Assembly: GCA_027886185.1 (NCBI GenBank) | Contig: WOAB01000098.1 | Coordinates: 3,658,001 to 3,722,000 of the forward strand | Reading direction: 5' to 3' | Origin: Rheum nobile | Lineage: Eukaryota > Streptophyta > Magnoliopsida > Caryophyllales > Polygonaceae | Length of the DNA: 64,000 nucleotides | In this document: piece after piece, positions 22,046-33,981 of the stretch | How the letters are laid out: the number at the start of each line of letters is the position of its first letter | Position numbering within the stretch: position 1 is the first letter of the stretch | The notes under the pieces: generated by a model | Database searches by the model: none | What the model saw: the letters and a program-made list of their open reading frames with translations, nothing else | What the model was told of the DNA's origin: nothing | Program-made: the position numbers and the translations under genes

Positions 22046-23590
22046 ACGTGAAACTCCCTCTCTATATTAAAACTCACCCTTTTCAAGTTAATAGAATGTT
22101 TTCGGGTCCATGTTTTGTGGTATTATTTTATAGTATTTTTATTTTCTAATTAATTATTATATTAAATAAATATCAGCAAAATAGAAATTAGCAAAGAGAT
22201 CTCAATAAGATTTGCACCAACTATAAATCTTAATAATTATTACTTCTTTACGTGAATACAATTTTTCTTTAGTTTGAGCAAAAGATATAATATAATAATT
22301 ACATTTCTCATTCATTATTAACTATTTAACACTTAAATATTTTCATGCACTAATCACTAATTACCACATGTATAAGTAAATTGCTTTTTAAAAGCGAGTT
22401 TGTAAAATTCATATAACTGAAAAATAATCAATAAATTATAAAAGTTGTTCAATCGATTAAAATTTTAAACTATACGACCATGTATGGACGAAATAAATAT
22501 TACAAATTTTTTCATTTTACGATTGATTTTTTTGCATATTCATACTTGTGGTAATTGGAATGTGATTTTTATTCCTTTTACCCATCAATAGGATAACCTA
22601 GAGCTATTTTGGACTCAAAATAACATTCTAAAAACAAGATAAATATAATAAAATATAATCTTATTGTAATTTTTTTATTAGCATGTGAACGTTATTTCTT
22701 TAGATATATTTGGCTTTTTGCTTATGTAAATAATTCTAAAACGATTTGGGACATAAGTTAAAAATCTTATTTAAAAAAAATTGTATTAGATATTATATAT
22801 TTCAAGATTTTCTTCTAAGGCATAAATTAGATAGACCGTTTCAAAATATGAAATAAGTCTGATACGTATAAAGATGCAGTTTCATATTAAGGATACAATT
22901 TTTTGAAACAAGGATCCAACAAAGATACAAAATGATAGTACTTGAGTCATATATAGTTGTATATCCAGCATAACAACCTATCTTATTATTTTAGAACTTA
23001 ATCCATATTTGATATTGTACATTATAATTGAGTAACGAAATATATTTGTTGAAGTTGCATTAGAGCAACCTATTTATACATTTAATAATATGAAAATAAT
23101 TTATAAACCAAAATCGTATATAATTATGTACTTTATTTTTGAAAATTGGTTCCTAATTTTGTTCTGAACTAGATATCATATTATTTGATATATGATTTGT
23201 TTTCTTAATTTATATTTTTAGATTTTTGTTGTTATTGTTTAGAAGTAATAAATCACCCTAATTTGTAAAATATATGTTTATTAAATGCTCTCTAATAATT
23301 AAGATCTTAACTTAAATAAATATCAATATGAAAACTATGATTTTTTATTTTCTTTTCTTATGTCATTTTATACTTATGTGTATCTTTGCATCACTGTGTT
23401 TAATTAACTACATTTAGATAGGTCGGATTATTCTACCATTGTTCTCCATGTGAAGATTGATCTTTTATTTTGATCGAACAAAATTATTTAACCCATCCAA
23501 ATTGAAACCTTCTTTTAGGAAGGAGAGTTATAAAAAATTGGAAAAAATTGCCCTCTTATCCACCCTCAGTTCATCACATGTATTTTTTGT
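22046..23590. other. AT-rich intergenic DNA; no gene seen
   Basis: The stretch is strongly AT-rich without credible ORFs. It opens near 22060 with TCTCTATATTAAAAC, which resembles a Helitron 5' end, but I found no matching 3' end. Confidence 0.4.
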
Positions 23591-25860
23591 ACATGGTCAA
23601 GAACTAGGTTGCCTTCCACATGAAGGTCCAACCTAAATCATCCAAGCGGACGATCTTAAGAAAAGCCTTCTTGTTAGGGTGCAGGTTCCCTAATACAAAT
23701 CCGTGTTCATTTCTAATGAACAATTTGACTACCTCAACGTCAAGATTAGAAGATGCAATGAAGTTTGCCACATGATTGGCTTCTCTGAAACAATGTTGGA
23801 TCTTGATGCGATCATGCATAACCTCTGTGATGAAATTAGTTGATTCAAGATTAGCATCTGCAAGGAATCCAAGGATGATTGTATCATCAGTAAATGTTAA
23901 GAATGGGATAGGTGTCCCATTCCTAACCAATTTTATACCGACCTTAGAGTTTGGTTTTTCGGCTTCCCGGGCTAGGATTTTAGCAATGTATTCCATAGAG
24001 AGTACAAAAATGTACCGGGCCATAGGGTTGCCTTGCCTTATCCCATATGTTCTAGCTCGTTATTGACCACAAGCGAGCAAGAAACTGTAGTAATACAGGA
24101 CATAATAAGCTTAATGATGTTCGGAAGAAATTCAAAGCTTTTATTGATTTGTTCTATAAAATCCCATCTAATTTTATCATAAGCCTTTTCCATATCTAAT
24201 TAATTACCATCCATCCTTTATTGCTAGTTTTCTTTTTATGAAATGAGTGGAAGATTTCGTGAGCAATTAGATTGTTGTCATGAATAAGTCTACCTTCCAC
24301 AAATGCTCCTTGTAAGGGGTGTATAAGCTTTGGTAGTAGAGGTTTAATTTTGTCAGCTAAAAGTTTTGTTATGATCTTATACGTAGTGTTGTATAAGCTA
24401 ATTGGTCTGTAATGGTTTATGCTTAGAGGTGTATCCGTTTTTGGATTAAGGCAATGAATGCATGGTTTGCTTCTTTCAACATTTTCCCCGAATGAAAAAA
24501 TGTTGATGTGTCGTTAATGACCGTTCCAGCTACGGTCTCCCAGTGATGTTAAAAAAATCAGTTGGGAAAGCGTTAGGCCTTGGGGTCTTGTCAATTGGTA
24601 AATTGAAAACCACAACTTTGATTTCCCCTGAAGTGGATAATTAGTTGATCGTTCTCATGGTTTGTAATGACTGATTGGATAATTGACAAGTTTAATTGTT
24701 GGGGTAAACCATTCTGATTAAGAACGAAATGTGAGGCTAGTTCGTTGGTGATTTCATCTTGAATTTATTTAGGGTAAAAAATGATAAGGCCATCTTTGTT
24801 AAGGAATTTGGTGATATTCTGTCTAACTGAGCATGTTCATGGTTTTGTTACAGTTTCGGTTGTACAATAAGTGCTCTTGCAACTCTTTTAATTTTTCTTT
24901 TAAGTTTTATAGTTGTTTAAATTTCTTATTAAATTTGTCTTTGGCCCAACTCTTAGAGTATTTCTTCAAAAGTGATAGTTTTCGTTGAAGTTTATACATA
25001 TAAGAACCCCGTAGTATATATTTCCAGATTCTTAATAAAATGACTATAATCTTCAAAGTCTGCCCAAGCATTTTCATATCGAAAGGGAGGATTAATCCTT
25101 TTTGATATAGTTCCTAAGCTAAAGGTTATAAGACAGTGATCCGAGGATGTGAAGGGAAGATGATGTATTGTCATGTTAGGGTTGATATCTATAATGTACG
25201 GGTGTATGATAACTCGATCTAGTTTTTCATAAGTATTATCAATCCCACACATTTTACGCCTCTAAGTAAAAGGGAAACCACTAATTTTCCTGTTAATAAG
25301 TTCCAGATTATTTCTGAAGTTGTATAGACGTTTGAAGCGATATAAGTTCCAGTTTGCTCCGCCTAATTTTTCCAAGTCATTTTCAAGTTCATTCAGATCA
25401 CCGACCAGAATGATTGGTAATCCGAAAATAACAATTTCTTGCTCTAGTTGTTGCCAAAACGCTGTTTTATGTTCTACTCTTGCCGGTGCGTATACAAAAA
25501 TGAGTAAATATGGAGAGTGGAGTGGTGCATTTTATAAATTACTATGTCAGAAGTGGTTTTAATCAATTGTAAATGCTTTGTTGTCTCATTATGATTCGAG
25601 AGAGCCAAATGCCCCCTTTAGTGTTATTTGACGGGATGAAAGTTAGTTCATGAAATCCACACTTGCGAGTGATGGCATCTATGGGTTTTTTTATTACATT
25701 TTGTTTCTGCCAAGGCTAAGATATTTAGGTTATTTGCCTTCTGAATGTATATGAGTTCTTCATGAAAACCGGGACGACGAACGCCCCAACAATTCCAATA
25801 GCATATATTTATTTGAACTATATCTATACTTAGAAGTAACTGGTTAATCATAAGTGTGAT
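23590..25860 (-). pseudogene. Broken L1-type LINE ORF2 with large internal deletion
   Basis: Pieces read in order on the minus strand. The endonuclease start is at 25851-25648 (WNCWGVRRPGF, ALAETK) and the endonuclease C-terminal part at 25252-24992 (YEKLDRV, SSDHCLI). Reverse transcriptase fragments cover about 24800-23900, including a FTDDTIILG active-site block in which the usual FADD alanine is replaced. A C-terminal RNase H-like tail lies at 23800-23604 (HCFREANHVANF). The thumb, connection and most of the RNase H domain are missing, and many stops interrupt the frame. It is not functional. Confidence 0.8.
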
Positions 25861-26938
25861 TGTATTCCTTTTAGAAAGGTAAGCATAATTCTATAGTCCA
25901 TATAATGAATATTTTATTATTATAGAAGTTGCTAAGGTAATTGTAATTGTTTGGAAGGAGTTGTAAACGTAGTTGTAGACACTCCCATTAGGGAGTAGGG
26001 TATTTATAGAGCGGCTTATGGGCCTTAGAAAATAAAATTAGCAAAGCAAATTCAAGCTTAAGAATATAATGACTAGTCGGCTATTGGAGGTATTGAGCAA
26101 CATAAAGGGCTAAGAACCACTAGGAAGTTTTACATAGCAGATTCAACTGGGGGAAGCGCTTGATAACCCCAAAAGCATCACAAAGCCCAGCCAGAGAAAG
26201 CACAGAGCCAAGCTTGTAAGGCCCTCTAGAGTCACCATATAACTGCCACCAGAAAACACAAAATGTTGTTAATTGAAGCCAATATAAATCAAGGATAACA
26301 TTCCAAGGATATGTGTGAAAGAGTAGGCTAGAGAGCATATATGATTCACTCTTGCTGGCATTTGAAATAGTTTGAGCAAGAGAGTGTGAAGTAAATGCAC
26401 AAGTCCAAAAAGTGCAAGTAAAAACACCCACATGATAGTAGTAAGTATGTGTTATATCATATGGAGTTGCCTAACATATCAGAAACAACATAGGACAGTC
26501 AATGTGATAGAAAATAGTGTCATGCAATATAACACTAGTATGGTAGATGTAGAAACATGATATTATGTTCTTGATAGTTTCCATCTTCCTGAGCATGCAA
26601 AGAAAAAAAACCCGCACCCAACAGGACAAGAAAGAAAATGCCAGATGTAGGATTAGATGCTTAGAGAGCCATTTTTTTAGTGTCATAGTTTTACTGCTAA
26701 GGTACTTATCTTCCAAGGTATATAGCCAATACTACCAGAAAGGCTGCTCGGTACAAGATGTCTTCATACATGGATAGAAGGAAAGATCCATAAGGCCCAA
26801 GCTAATTACAACATTAGAAACAACACAAGCATTAAACTGAAACAGTTGGGTAGCAGCATCACAGATGAAGGAGCAAATTGGATTAAGGGACACAATCATT
26901 AATAATTATAATTCTTCTTCTTCCACCTCTTGGGTGTT
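25860..26938. other. No gene seen; one exon-like fragment
   Basis: This is noncoding overall. On the minus strand, a good acceptor (CTGGTGGCAG) at about 26242 is followed by about 40 open codons (GDSRGPYKLG, LAGLCDAFGV) up to a stop near 26120. It could be a captured exon of a membrane protein, but I recognise no family. Confidence 0.25.
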
Positions 26939-27723
26939 TGATACGTAAACAATGCCTCGTCTACGATTTGATGCCGGATCATTGTAGAAAGCGAGTCCTT
27001 GGATTCGTTCTCTTCTCTGCGTAGCCGAGATAGATGACAACCTTCACGGAATGAAGGATGCCGACACTCTTGCGCTCGATGGAGATCGAGAAGGGGCGAG
27101 TGGGTTTGATGGCTTGGGAGCAATCAGAGGATGGCTTGATCCGTAATGGGGATCGATTGAAAGTGTTGACGTCGAAGGCTTAAGGGCGGAGACAAAACTC
27201 AATGAAAGCTTAAGCATAAAATTCAATGTAACCAATAATTTACACAAGGCAAGGCTTATATAGCCACTTCGGCCATGGGTCGAGACTAACCTAATGGGCC
27301 GGCGCTCCTAAGCATAGGAGACGCACATACCAAAATAGAAACTTGCTATAAATGGAAGGTGCTAAAAATAATTACATGCCAAATCCGGAAAGTTTCACAA
27401 AAACATAAATGTCGCATGAAATAACCTCAAAATTGAAAAACAGGAAAAAGATAAGCACGACGTCAAGGGAGCCGAGGTAGTGCCACCAATGCCGCAGTCA
27501 TGGCATTGTGGTAGGGGCCGAAGAGCCTTCGATGGGGGTGAGGGACATGGCCTTGGGAGTCGATGATGCCGTGGTGTTGTTGCGCGTGAAGCCTTTGTCC
27601 ACGATGCTCTGTGTGGCGTAGGTGATGGCTCTGGCGCGCGCTCTGGTGACATGGTCTTTGGACCAGACACTCATCATGTCTTCTTCTTGTTCTTCCGGCA
27701 ATGTCAAGGTCGGGGGTGTATCA
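26939..27723 (-). mobile_element. LTR of a CRM/Reina-like chromovirus
   Basis: The plus strand runs from TGATACGTAA to GGGTGTATCA, with TGATACG at the left end also found on the nested element at 47429. A minus-strand polypurine tract (AAGAAGGGGAGAG) sits immediately to the right, so this is the 3' LTR of a minus-strand element. A TATA-like word reads on the minus strand at 27255-27262. The pol frame seems to extend into this LTR (segment with TRARARAITYA), as in CRM-type chromoviruses. Confidence 0.7.
27255..27262 (-). promoter_or_regulatory. TATA-box-like site of the chromovirus LTR
   Basis: The minus strand reads TATATAAG in a GC-richer surrounding, in the same place in the LTR as the TATAAAAGG of the nested element. 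It probably marks the LTR promoter. Confidence 0.45.
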
Positions 27724-28871
27724 CTCTCCCCTTCTTTACCTCGAAGCATCCCCGATTCGTCAATGTGAACGTCTGAGGGCACATAGGGGGACAAGTGGCA
27801 TGAACACCATAGTCTGCGGGCAAGTCCAACTGATAGGCATTAGTGCCGAAAGATTTGAGGACGCGGGAAGGGCCATCGCCGCGGGGAACGAGATTGGTGC
27901 GGCGCTTGGCAGGGAAGCGCTCCTTTCGCATGTGCACCCACACAAGGTCGCCAGGTGCGAATGTGACACGGCGCCGACCCTTTTTGGCCTTGTATTCGTA
28001 CTAACGGGTGCACCGCTGCAGTTGCTCCTTTGGTCCTAGCATGCAGCTCCTGGATGAACTCGGCACGCGCGATGCCTTTGAGGTTGTCACCGGTACGAAG
28101 TGGGTGCGACATCAGGTCCATCGGCGTGAGCGGGTTTCGGCCATAGACTACCTCAAAAGGAGTAAGTCGCGTTGCTGAATGCACCAACATGTTATAAGAG
28201 AACTCAACACAAGGAAGTAATTCCTCCCAACGGCGCAGGTTGGCCTAAAGCATGGTCCTAAGCAAGGTCCCTAGGGCAGCTTGTCACCTCGGTTTAGTTG
28301 TCTGTTTGTGGGTGGTAGCTAGTGAAAAATAGGATTTTGGTGCCTATCTTACCCTACAATGTTCTCCAAAAATGACACACAAATTTCACATCCCTATCAC
28401 TCACAATAGTACGTGGTATCCCATGTAATCTCACCACATGCTCAAAAAATAAGAAGGCTATGTCCGAAGCAATGTTGGTCATCCAACAAGGAATAAAATG
28501 AGCTATCTTAGAGAACCGGTCCACCACCACAAAAATAGAGTCCCTCCCCTTTTTAGACATCGGTAACCCCATCACAAAATCCATGGATAAATCCTCCCAA
28601 GGGGTCGATGGCACGGGTATAGGAGTGTACAATGAGGGACTCAACATAGATTTGGGTATATGGCAAGTCACACAAGCATTACAAAACCTAGTGACTTGGC
28701 GTGTCATGTGTGGCCAATAAAAGTGCTCCTTGAGGAACAACGCACATGCACTGAAATGATGTGCACGGTCTTCATTCGAACGCTCGACGTCTTGATCGGC
28801 TTGGCCCGACGCTTGCTTAGTTTCCTCGGCATGCAAGGGCTGGATGAGAGGCATGTGACTAGTGGATATCC
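27724..28871 (-). pseudogene. Integrase remnant of a chromovirus pol gene
   Basis: On the minus strand, 28884-28354 encodes the zinc-binding part (FYWPHMTRQV, CNACVTCH) and the start of the catalytic core (MDFVMGLP, VVVDRFSK, VSDRDVKF). The glutamate of the DDE triad lies past a frame break. Further fragments at 28190-27840 (GRNPLTPMDL) and 27943-27704 (ERFPAKRRTNLVPRGDGP, NAYQLDLP) are the core end and C-terminal domain. The upstream pol and gag are absent because the Tekay-like element begins at 28872. Several frameshifts make it nonfunctional. Confidence 0.85.
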
Positions 28872-31572
28872 TGAAATACCCCAATTGAATTATGTATATA
28901 TATGGTAAAATGGTAAATAAAATTTGTGGGACTTTATAATATCTGAAGGGGTTAAATCAGGAAAGGGCATAAAACCCTCATCTCCTTCTTCAGTGAGCAG
29001 CCCGCTGAGGAGCCGTGTCTCTGCCTCCTCCTACATGCCTTCATGCTCAGCTCTTCTTTCCTCCGGTGAGCTCGACCCAGCAGTCGCCACCTCTTCCTCC
29101 CCTGTTCGAGCCGTGTTCAATTTCTGAGAGAGCCGCGAGTCACTGTTGATGAAGGCCGACTATGGCTGTTGTGTTCTGTTGCTGTGCTGTTGTTGTGCCG
29201 CCGCTGTTGCTGCTGTAATTTCTGGTGATGAGGAGCCATTTCCGGCAGCGATAGAGTGGTTGACGATGAGGTAAGAGTGGGGATGTGCGATCTGAATTCT
29301 TTGGGCTAAATTCCATCTGATGGGGGTTTAAATTAGTCATTATCTGTGGGTTTAAATTGATAGATTTTGGGAGGCTTGGACAGATTGGAAATTTACAGCT
29401 CTGGTTTGGAATTTTCACAAGGATTGTGGACAGCCAGCATTTCTGAATTTTGTCTAGAAGATTGGTACGTAATTGGGTAATTTGTGGGGGTTTTGCAGAA
29501 TTGAAGGTTTGATTCTAGGGGCTGATTTAGGGGTTGTTAGTAGTGGTTTGGTATGGGTTAATTAATGCAAGGAATTGTTCGGTTTATCGTTGCAGGTTCG
29601 TTCGGGTTTGGTTGGCAGAGTTGGTGAATTCTAGGGTTGTGTCGATGAGTTTAAGGCAAGATGATTCTTGCTCTTTCTTCTTATCTATCTCCTAAAATAA
29701 TTATTTTCGTATATTATGATTGTTCTCAGTAATGATTTATGCACCTGTCCGTTAGATTGATTTAGAATTGTTGGCGTAGAATTAAATGGTTGAATGTGTG
29801 GATATTGGTTGTGTGCTCGGTTATTGGTTGTGTGTTGAATATTGGTTGTGTGCTCGGTTATTGGTTATGTGTTGAATATTGGTGGTGTGCTTGATTATTG
29901 GTTGTGTGTGGATATTGGTTGTGTGCTCGGTTATTGGTTGTGTGTTGAATATTGGTGGTGTGCTTGATTATTGGTTGTGTGTGGATATTGGTTGTGTGCT
30001 CGGTTATTGGTTGGGTGTTGAATATTGTTGGTGTGCTTGATTATTGGTTGTGTGTGGATATTGGTTGTGTGATCGGTTATTGGTTGTGTGTTGAATATTG
30101 GTTGTGTGCTCGGTTATTGGTTGTGTGTTGAATATTGGTGGTGTGCTTGATTATTGGTTGTGTGTTGAATGTTGGTTGTGTGCTTGGTTAAGTGGTTTTG
30201 TTGGTGAATATTGGTTGTGTGCTTGGTTATTGGTTTTGTGTTGGATGTTGATTGTTGGCTAGTTATTAACTTGTTGTCGAATAATTGTTATTCATAGCTA
30301 GTGGTCGTTGTTGATTGTTATTTGTTGTGGTTGTGGAATTCCGTTGGTTGTAGTTGTTGATTTTAGCTAGTCGAGGTTGTGGATTTCCGTTGGTGTGATT
30401 GTGGGTTGTAGCTAATTGTTGAAGATTGGTTATGTGGATTGATTGTGGAAGGTTGGTTATGCGGATTGATCGTGATGGTTGGTTGTGTTGGTTGACTGTT
30501 TGTTTCAGTTATGAAGGAGGGCATGACTCCTTATAGCTGGGCCGGGGTGATGATCGCCTCACCCGACCACGTGAGGGTGTGACCTTACGTTGGTTCAAGG
30601 CCACAATTGGATGGTGAGTGTCCCATCTTTAGGTGCTACTTGTTAATGGGAGAGGATGTCGTGTGTTCGACTCTCTCCAACAACCTCCATGGTTGGTTTC
30701 CCATCTTGAGGGTGTGGGCCAACATGGGATGGGTTGGGATGCATGGGCTGCATCCCATGTTAACGAACAGGCGGCACCGGAAGGGTGGCTGGCCTAGGTC
30801 GTTACATATATTTAGGGTGATGATCGTCTCACCCGTGTATGTGATTGTATGGTTACTTAGAGTGATGATTGTCTCACTCGTGCTTGTGTGTTCGTTGATG
30901 CGAAGGTTGGATTGGATGTGTTAGTACAGTAGTGAGTTTGATATAATTGGTGATAATTGAAGTGTTAGTAGTAGAGAAGAAAGATGGATTGAATGTGTTA
31001 GTAAAGTTGGACTGGATCGTATCACCTGTTTATACTCGTGGAGATTGGATGGATTGTGGTTAGCCTATAGAAGAGTTGGTTAGAAATGGTTAAGTAATGG
31101 TTATGTAATAGTGTATCTATATATTTTGATGTGTTGTTGGCATTGGTTGTTTGGCACGATAATTCTTTCCTGTGTTCTATTGTTATTGCTTGATGATTCT
31201 TGCTAGTCTTTCAGTAGACTAACCAACCTCGGTTTATGTTTCCACGGTTGGCTGGTGTATCGGGTTCACCAGTCAACTATTCTTTGCAGGTTGGCAGCAG
31301 CAAGGGGGTTCTTGATCACAGATTCGTCTTCACAGTTAAAGATTCAGTTTTGCATCGGATTTGAAAATGTTGTATTCACTACCCGTTGTTTTGGATATAA
31401 ATTGATATATTGAACTTGATACAAGGTTTACGTGTTGTTTCAACTTGGAACATGGATTTGATGTTGATAACTTTTGTGTATTTGGAAGTATTTCGGGTTT
31501 TCATTTTTCTAAAATCGCCTTATAGACCTTCTGGTCTATGGCACTGTGACACCTCTGGTTTGGGGTGTTACA
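28872..31572 (+). repeat. 5' LTR (2.7 kb) of the Tekay-like element
   Basis: Starts TGAAATACCCC and ends GGGGTGTTACA, followed by the PBS. The first about 900 bp match the 3' LTR from 33982 at roughly 95 percent by eye. It contains a minisatellite at 29790-30240 and noncoding, G/T-rich sequence to its end. Confidence 0.85.
29790..30240. repeat. Minisatellite of GGTTGTGTG-type units in the 5' LTR
   Basis: Units such as TATTGGTTGTGTG, GCTCGGT and TGAATATTGGTGG repeat in a mixed order about a dozen times. The related array in the 3' LTR (34905-35218) has a different number and order of units. Confidence 0.85.
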
Positions 31573-31577
31573 GAAAT

Positions 31578-31589
31578 TGGTATCAGAGC
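31578..31589 (+). other. Primer-binding site (initiator tRNA-Met)
   Basis: TGGTATCAGAGC follows the 5' LTR end after a five-base spacer. It fixes the plus-strand orientation of the element. Confidence 0.9.
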
Positions 31590-32270
31590 ATTTACATTCG
31601 AAAATGTTTTTCAAAAGTTTGACGTGGAAAAGCCCACTCGCTAAAACTGTGAAACAATCGTGTGATCGGAGACCCTTGTTGTTACTCGTAGGTAAGTTGT
31701 GTTTTAAATTTTATATGTGATGTTTAGTATTGATGAGTAACTTCATGCTGTGTGCCCCCGTAAGCGGGACGTGTTAGAGGTCGAAGGTGTGGGTGTGATA
31801 GAGGACGAGGCCCTCGGGCTTATCGTCAAGAGGTAGATGCAGGTAGTCTAGTAGTTGATGATTTTGTAGGAAGTTGTTGTATACTACTGTTATTGTTAAG
31901 GATGAGAAGGACAGGATTAAACACTTTCATAGATGGATGTATCATGAGACAGAACCCTGATGGTGAGGCATAGTTGAACGATCCTTGAGTATACTGATAA
32001 ATGCTTGATCAGGGAGGCTGCTATAGGTGATTCTAATCAGACTATTGATGCTTGAGGCAGTAAGAAACAGAGGACTCAGTCTGCACCGGAAGAAGTGAGA
32101 TTTCACAACTATGGGTTCGGTTGGGTTGAGGAGTAGAATGCGCCTGTGATTACAGGAAGAAGATAGTTACTGTAACAACAGATGAGGGTTTAGTACATGT
32201 GTTTGAGGGTCAAGATCCTAGAGACTCTGATAGAATTGTTAGTGTGATGACAACTACAAACTGTTAAGAC
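31590..32270 (+). pseudogene. Residual leader and gag/protease region, coding content lost
   Basis: Only short broken frames are visible. A GCCCCCGTAAGCGGGACGTG phrase near 31755 may be what remains of an MPPRR-type gag start, and the stretch before 32270 may be protease-RT linker. Most of gag is deleted. Confidence 0.35.
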
Positions 32271-32276
32271 AATGTT

Positions 32277-33290
32277 GTGCCAGGTTATGTGTGTATGCTG
32301 GGATTGAGGGAGCAGATAGAGGAACTTATGGAGTTAGGCTTTATTAGGCCAAGTGCTTCTCTTTGGGGTGCGCCTGTATTGTTGGTTAAAAAGAAGGATG
32401 GTTCCTTCCGACTTTGCATGGATTATAAGAAGTTGAATAAGGTGATAGTCAAGAATAAGCATCCGCTTTCACGTACTGATGACTTGTTGGATCAATTGCA
32501 AGGAGCTACAGTGTTTTCAAAGATTGACTTGAGATCAGGGTATCCTCAACTTAGGATTCGAGAGGAAAATATTCATGAGACTGCCTTCAGAACTAGGTAC
32601 GGTCACTATGAAATGGGTTATGATGCCTTTCAGGTGGACTAATGCTTCCGCGGGTTTCAAGGACTTAAGGAACCGATGTTTAGAAAGTACTTGGATCGTT
32701 TGTAGTGATTTTCATTGATGGCATTTTTAGTATACTCTCGGAGTAAGAGGGACCACGAGACTCACCTCAGAACGATACTCGAAGTGTTGAGGCGGCAGAA
32801 ACTAATTGCAAAGCTGTCTGAACGTGATTTTTGGTTACCTAAGTTAGCATTTATGGGCCTTGTGAATTCTAACAAGAGTATGATGGTAGATCCGCAGAAA
32901 ACAGAAGCAGTAGCGAATTGGGAACAACCTTAGAATGTTAAAGAAATTAGGAGTTTTTCCCGGACTGGCAGGTTACGTAAGACTAAGAAGTTTGAATGCG
33001 ACGGGAGATGTCAAGAGAGTTTCGAAGAACTCAAGAAGTATTTAACTAGTGCGCCCATGTTAGTTTTACCGTAGGGGACAGAAAGGTTTGTCATCTACAG
33101 TGATGCGTGTAAGCAAGGTCTGGGTTGCGTTTTAATGCAGAATGGGAAGGTCATTGCTTATGCTTCTCGTCATCTCAAACTGTGTAAGAGAGAGTTGAAC
33201 ATGAGACAAAGATGGTGGCTAGAATTGATTAAGGATTATGATATAGATATCGTTTACCATCCATAGCTGATGCTTTGAGTAGGAAGTCGA
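32277..33290 (+). pseudogene. Reverse transcriptase and RNase H fragments of chromovirus pol
   Basis: The open frame 32277-32642 encodes the RT start: EELMELGFIRPS, PVLLVKKKDGSFRLCMDYKKLN, FSKIDLRSGY. The YVDD active-site region is lost beyond a frameshift near 32640. 32715-32933 holds the following connection (VYSRSKRDHETHL). RNase H at 33060-33290 shows IYSDACKQGLGCVLMQ, then a deletion joins it to LNMRQRWWLELIKDYD, removing further catalytic positions. The gene is clearly dead. Confidence 0.85.
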
Positions 33291-33960
33291 CTCCCGAGCA
33301 TATGGTTGCTTGCTTGACAGTTCAGCCGGGATTGCAACAAGAGTTGGTGAGGGGTGAAATTGAAATTGGTTTGGGAAGGAACGGACGCAGCTGAATGCGA
33401 TGGAATGTTGAGTAAGAGATGCGGTGAGATTGCTCAGGGAAGGGCGCCCGAATTTCTAGTTCAGGAGGATGGAATATTGTGATTTTATAATCGATTATGT
33501 GTGCCAGCTGATAAAGAGATTAGAAAGTTGATTCTCAAGGAAGGTCATTCTTCAGCATATTCTGTACATTCTGGAGCCAGTAAATTATACAAGGACTTGA
33601 GACGGAGTTATTGATGGATTGACATAAAGCAGAGAGTTGGCTTTGTAAGCTTACCGATTAGCGTTGTTGCCGAGAATAAGCGGGAAGTATGATGTGTTTC
33701 ATGTGTCACAACTGAGGAAATATGTCTATCATCCGACTCATGTTCTGAATTTTGAGGAGATAGAGTTTCAACCTGATGGCACGTTTGAGGAATCACCCGT
33801 AAGGATCCTAGCAGTCGATCAGAAGGAATTGAGGAATAAGGTCATTTCTTTGGTAAAAGTCTTATGGTCTAAACACGGAACGACATAAGAGACTTGGGAA
33901 CTAGAGTCAGTTATGTGAGATAGATATCCGAACCTATTTGATCTTAGTTTTGAGGACGAA
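33291..33960 (+). pseudogene. Integrase fragments and C-terminal domain of chromovirus pol
   Basis: 33500-33620 keeps a zinc-domain piece (EGHSSAYSVHSGASKLYKDLRR) and then jumps directly to the C-terminal domain. The catalytic core is absent. The open frame 33664-33888 encodes LPRISGKYDVFHVSQLRKYV and NKVISLVKVLW, which is the conserved end of Tekay/Del integrases leading to the chromodomain. Confidence 0.8.
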
Positions 33961-33968
33961 ACTCCTAT

Positions 33969-33981
33969 AAGGGAGGGAGAA
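33969..33981 (+). other. Polypurine tract
   Basis: AAGGGAGGGAGAA directly precedes the 3' LTR start TGAAATACC and would prime plus-strand synthesis. Confidence 0.8.
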
